A stretch of 8,354 nucleotides of DNA from Anaerobacillus sp. (GTDB lineage: Bacteria; Bacillota; Bacilli; Bacillales; Anaerobacillaceae): contig SKSA01000165.1 in NCBI GenBank assembly GCA_007118195.1, positions 1 through 8,354 on the forward strand, in the 5' to 3' direction. A program made the position numbers and the translations under genes. The notes below the pieces were generated by a model. It made no database searches. It was not told the origin of the DNA and saw nothing but the letters and a program-made list of their open reading frames with translations. Of the stretch, positions 7,722 through 8,354 are shown piece after piece. How positions within the stretch are numbered: position 1 is the first letter of the stretch; the number at the start of each line of letters is the position of its first letter.

Positions 7722-7750
7722 ATTATAACATGCTGATACCTTGTCCCCAA
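7722..7750 (-). promoter_or_regulatory. Probable sigma-A promoter of the hem operon (extended -10)
   Basis: On the minus strand a perfect TATAAT (7727-7722) is preceded by TG and one base, making an extended -10. TTGGGG (7750-7745) stands 17 nt upstream and is a poor -35. A weak -35 with an extended -10 is a common layout for promoters that depend on an activator. The expected start, near 7715, leaves a leader of about 50 nt before the hemA GTG. Confidence 0.75.
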
Positions 7751-7757
7751 AAAATAT

Positions 7758-7796
7758 TGTGAACATAGAGTGAAAAGACCGTGAAGTATGTTTAAA
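7758..7796 (-). promoter_or_regulatory. Phased direct-repeat array upstream of the hemA promoter (probable regulator site)
   Basis: Read on the minus strand, the hexamers TTTAAA (7796-7791), TTCACG (7785-7780), TTCACT (7774-7769) and TTCACA (7763-7758) are spaced exactly 11 bp apart. The last ends 7 bp before the -35. Direct hexamers with 5-bp spacers are the architecture of OmpR/PhoB-type response-regulator sites such as the PhoP box TT(A/C/T)ACA. TTGTGAA on the plus strand also resembles the reported ResD site. The identity of the regulator is inference. Confidence 0.45.
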
Positions 7797-7804
7797 GATT
7801 TTTT

Positions 7805-7819
7805 TTATAATTAAAATAA
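7805..7819. promoter_or_regulatory. PerR-box-like sequence upstream of hemA
   Basis: TTATAATTAAAATAA matches the PerR consensus TTATAATNATTATAA at 12 of 14 defined positions. The hem operon of B. subtilis is known to be PerR-repressed. The site is about 55 bp upstream of the -35, unusual for a repressor. A weaker match (10 of 14) at 7714-7728 overlaps the -10 and would be better placed. The DNA is AT-rich, so chance matches are likely. Confidence 0.3.
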
Positions 7820-7846
7820 GTTTTGGAAGATATTTATAGTGTAGCA

Positions 7847-7895
7847 TCTCGTAGTCATCCAACTTTCATTCATCTATTTTAACATGAATACGAGA
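7847..7895. repeat. Nested inverted repeats in the hemA divergent intergenic region
   Basis: TCTCGTA (7847-7853) is complementary to TACGAGA (7889-7895), and ATTCAT (7868-7873) to ATGAAT (7884-7889), so the two can stack into one branched hairpin. It lies between the two divergent promoters and outside both predicted transcripts. No function is recognised. Confidence 0.3.
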
Positions 7896-7967
7896 AAATT
7901 TATAACAAAAGATTGGGATTTAATAGTAGAACCCTAAATTAAAAATTTTTATGTGTTCGGTTAATAG

Positions 7968-7996
7968 TTGTCAAAAAGCTTAGATTATGGTTTGAT
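7968..7996 (+). promoter_or_regulatory. Possible sigma-A promoter of the divergent membrane-protein gene
   Basis: TTGTCA (7968-7973, 5 of 6 to the consensus) and TTTGAT (7991-7996, 4 of 6) are separated by 17 nt. The predicted start near 8003 would give a leader of about 30 nt to the ATG at 8034. The -10 is weak. Confidence 0.45.
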
Positions 7997-8033
7997 TTTA
8001 GGAAAAGAGACAATTTATTTTGGGGTGAGGGAC

Positions 8034-8354
8034 ATGAAACGACAAGGAATATTTCCTGGAGTTCTATTAATTGGTGTAGGGTTAATCTTTCTTTTACAAA
8101 ACTATAGTATTCCTTATATTAATACTATATTTACTTGGCCATCTATTTTACTCATCATTGGCTTAGCATTTTTATTCCAAGCATACATAGGCAAAGACTA
8201 CCATTCTATTTTTACTGGAGTATTATTAGTAGGTTTAGGTATTCATTTCCATGGATTGCAACTTTTCTCCTTTTGGCCAAACCATTGGGCAATGTTTACT
8301 ATGATTATCGGACTAGCATTTCTTTTCCGCTATAGTAAGACAAAAAAAGACGGA
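8034..8354 (+). CDS. Small four-helix membrane protein, LiaI/LiaF-TM (DUF5668-like), 3' end outside window
   Basis: The first 107 codons are open to the window edge without a stop. ATG is preceded by GGGGTGA with 5 nt spacing. The product is almost entirely hydrophobic, with four likely membrane helices (about 7-22, 33-51, 59-77, 83-99) and a lysine-rich C-terminal stretch (SKTKKDG). It is an internal duplication: PGVLLIGVGLIFLL and TGVLLVGLGIHFHG begin the two halves, and IIGLAFLF ends both (41-48 and 91-98). This GVLLIGVGL...WP...LIIGLAFL pattern is that of the LiaI/LiaF N-terminal membrane domain, whose members include cell-envelope stress proteins; the function here is unknown. It could end soon after the window, or continue into a soluble LiaF-like domain. 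It is transcribed away from hemA; from memory, B. subtilis has ysxD on the other strand at this place. Confidence 0.8.
   Translation, partial: MKRQGIFPGVLLIGVGLIFLLQNYSIPYINTIFTWPSILLIIGLAFLFQAYIGKDYHSIFTGVLLVGLGIHFHGLQLFSFWPNHWAMFTMIIGLAFLFRYSKTKKDG

Noticed and set aside
7940..7951. 12-bp palindrome TAAAAATTTTTA
   Set aside because: Pure A/T run in AT-rich spacer; chance is a sufficient explanation.
8135..8335. Plus-strand frame inside the divergent gene
   Set aside because: Shifted frame over the LiaI/LiaF-type gene, which has a ribosome site and a conserved membrane pattern.

Overview
The window comes from an AT-rich, endospore-forming member of the Bacillaceae. It carries the complete haem-biosynthesis operon hemA-hemX-hemC-hemD-hemB-hemL on the minus strand (7662 down to 1197), followed by the 5' part of the spore-coat gene spoVID. 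This is the gene order known from Bacillus subtilis. The species cannot be named from the sequence alone.

Layout from right to left, the direction of transcription. 8034-8354 (+): start of a divergent small membrane protein of the LiaI/LiaF-TM (DUF5668-like) type, cut by the window edge. 7663-8033: divergent intergenic region with a probable extended -10 promoter for hemA, a helically phased direct-repeat array just upstream of it, PerR-box-like sequences, and a possible promoter for the divergent gene. 7662-6295: hemA. 6278-5460: hemX. 5459-5327: gap holding repeat element 2. 5326-2643: hemC, hemD and hemB, overlapping or separated by 3 nt. 2642-2487: gap holding repeat element 1. 2486-1197: hemL, then a good intrinsic terminator. 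1155-765: intergenic region with a long inverted repeat, a 14-bp palindrome and a strong sigma-E-type promoter. 764-1: spoVID, incomplete.

The enzymes form one pathway. HemA reduces glutamyl-tRNA to glutamate-1-semialdehyde, HemL converts that to 5-aminolevulinate, HemB condenses two molecules to porphobilinogen, HemC polymerises four of these to hydroxymethylbilane, and HemD closes the ring to uroporphyrinogen III. HemX is a membrane protein known in B. subtilis to lower HemA levels. spoVID belongs to a separate, mother-cell-specific transcription unit.

No new protein system is visible. The least explained signals are in non-coding DNA: (1) two related palindromic GAGTTTT-repeat elements that fill exactly the two loose junctions of the hem operon; (2) four TTCAC-like hexamers at 11-bp steps directly upstream of the hemA promoter; (3) an 80-bp inverted-repeat element between hemL and spoVID.
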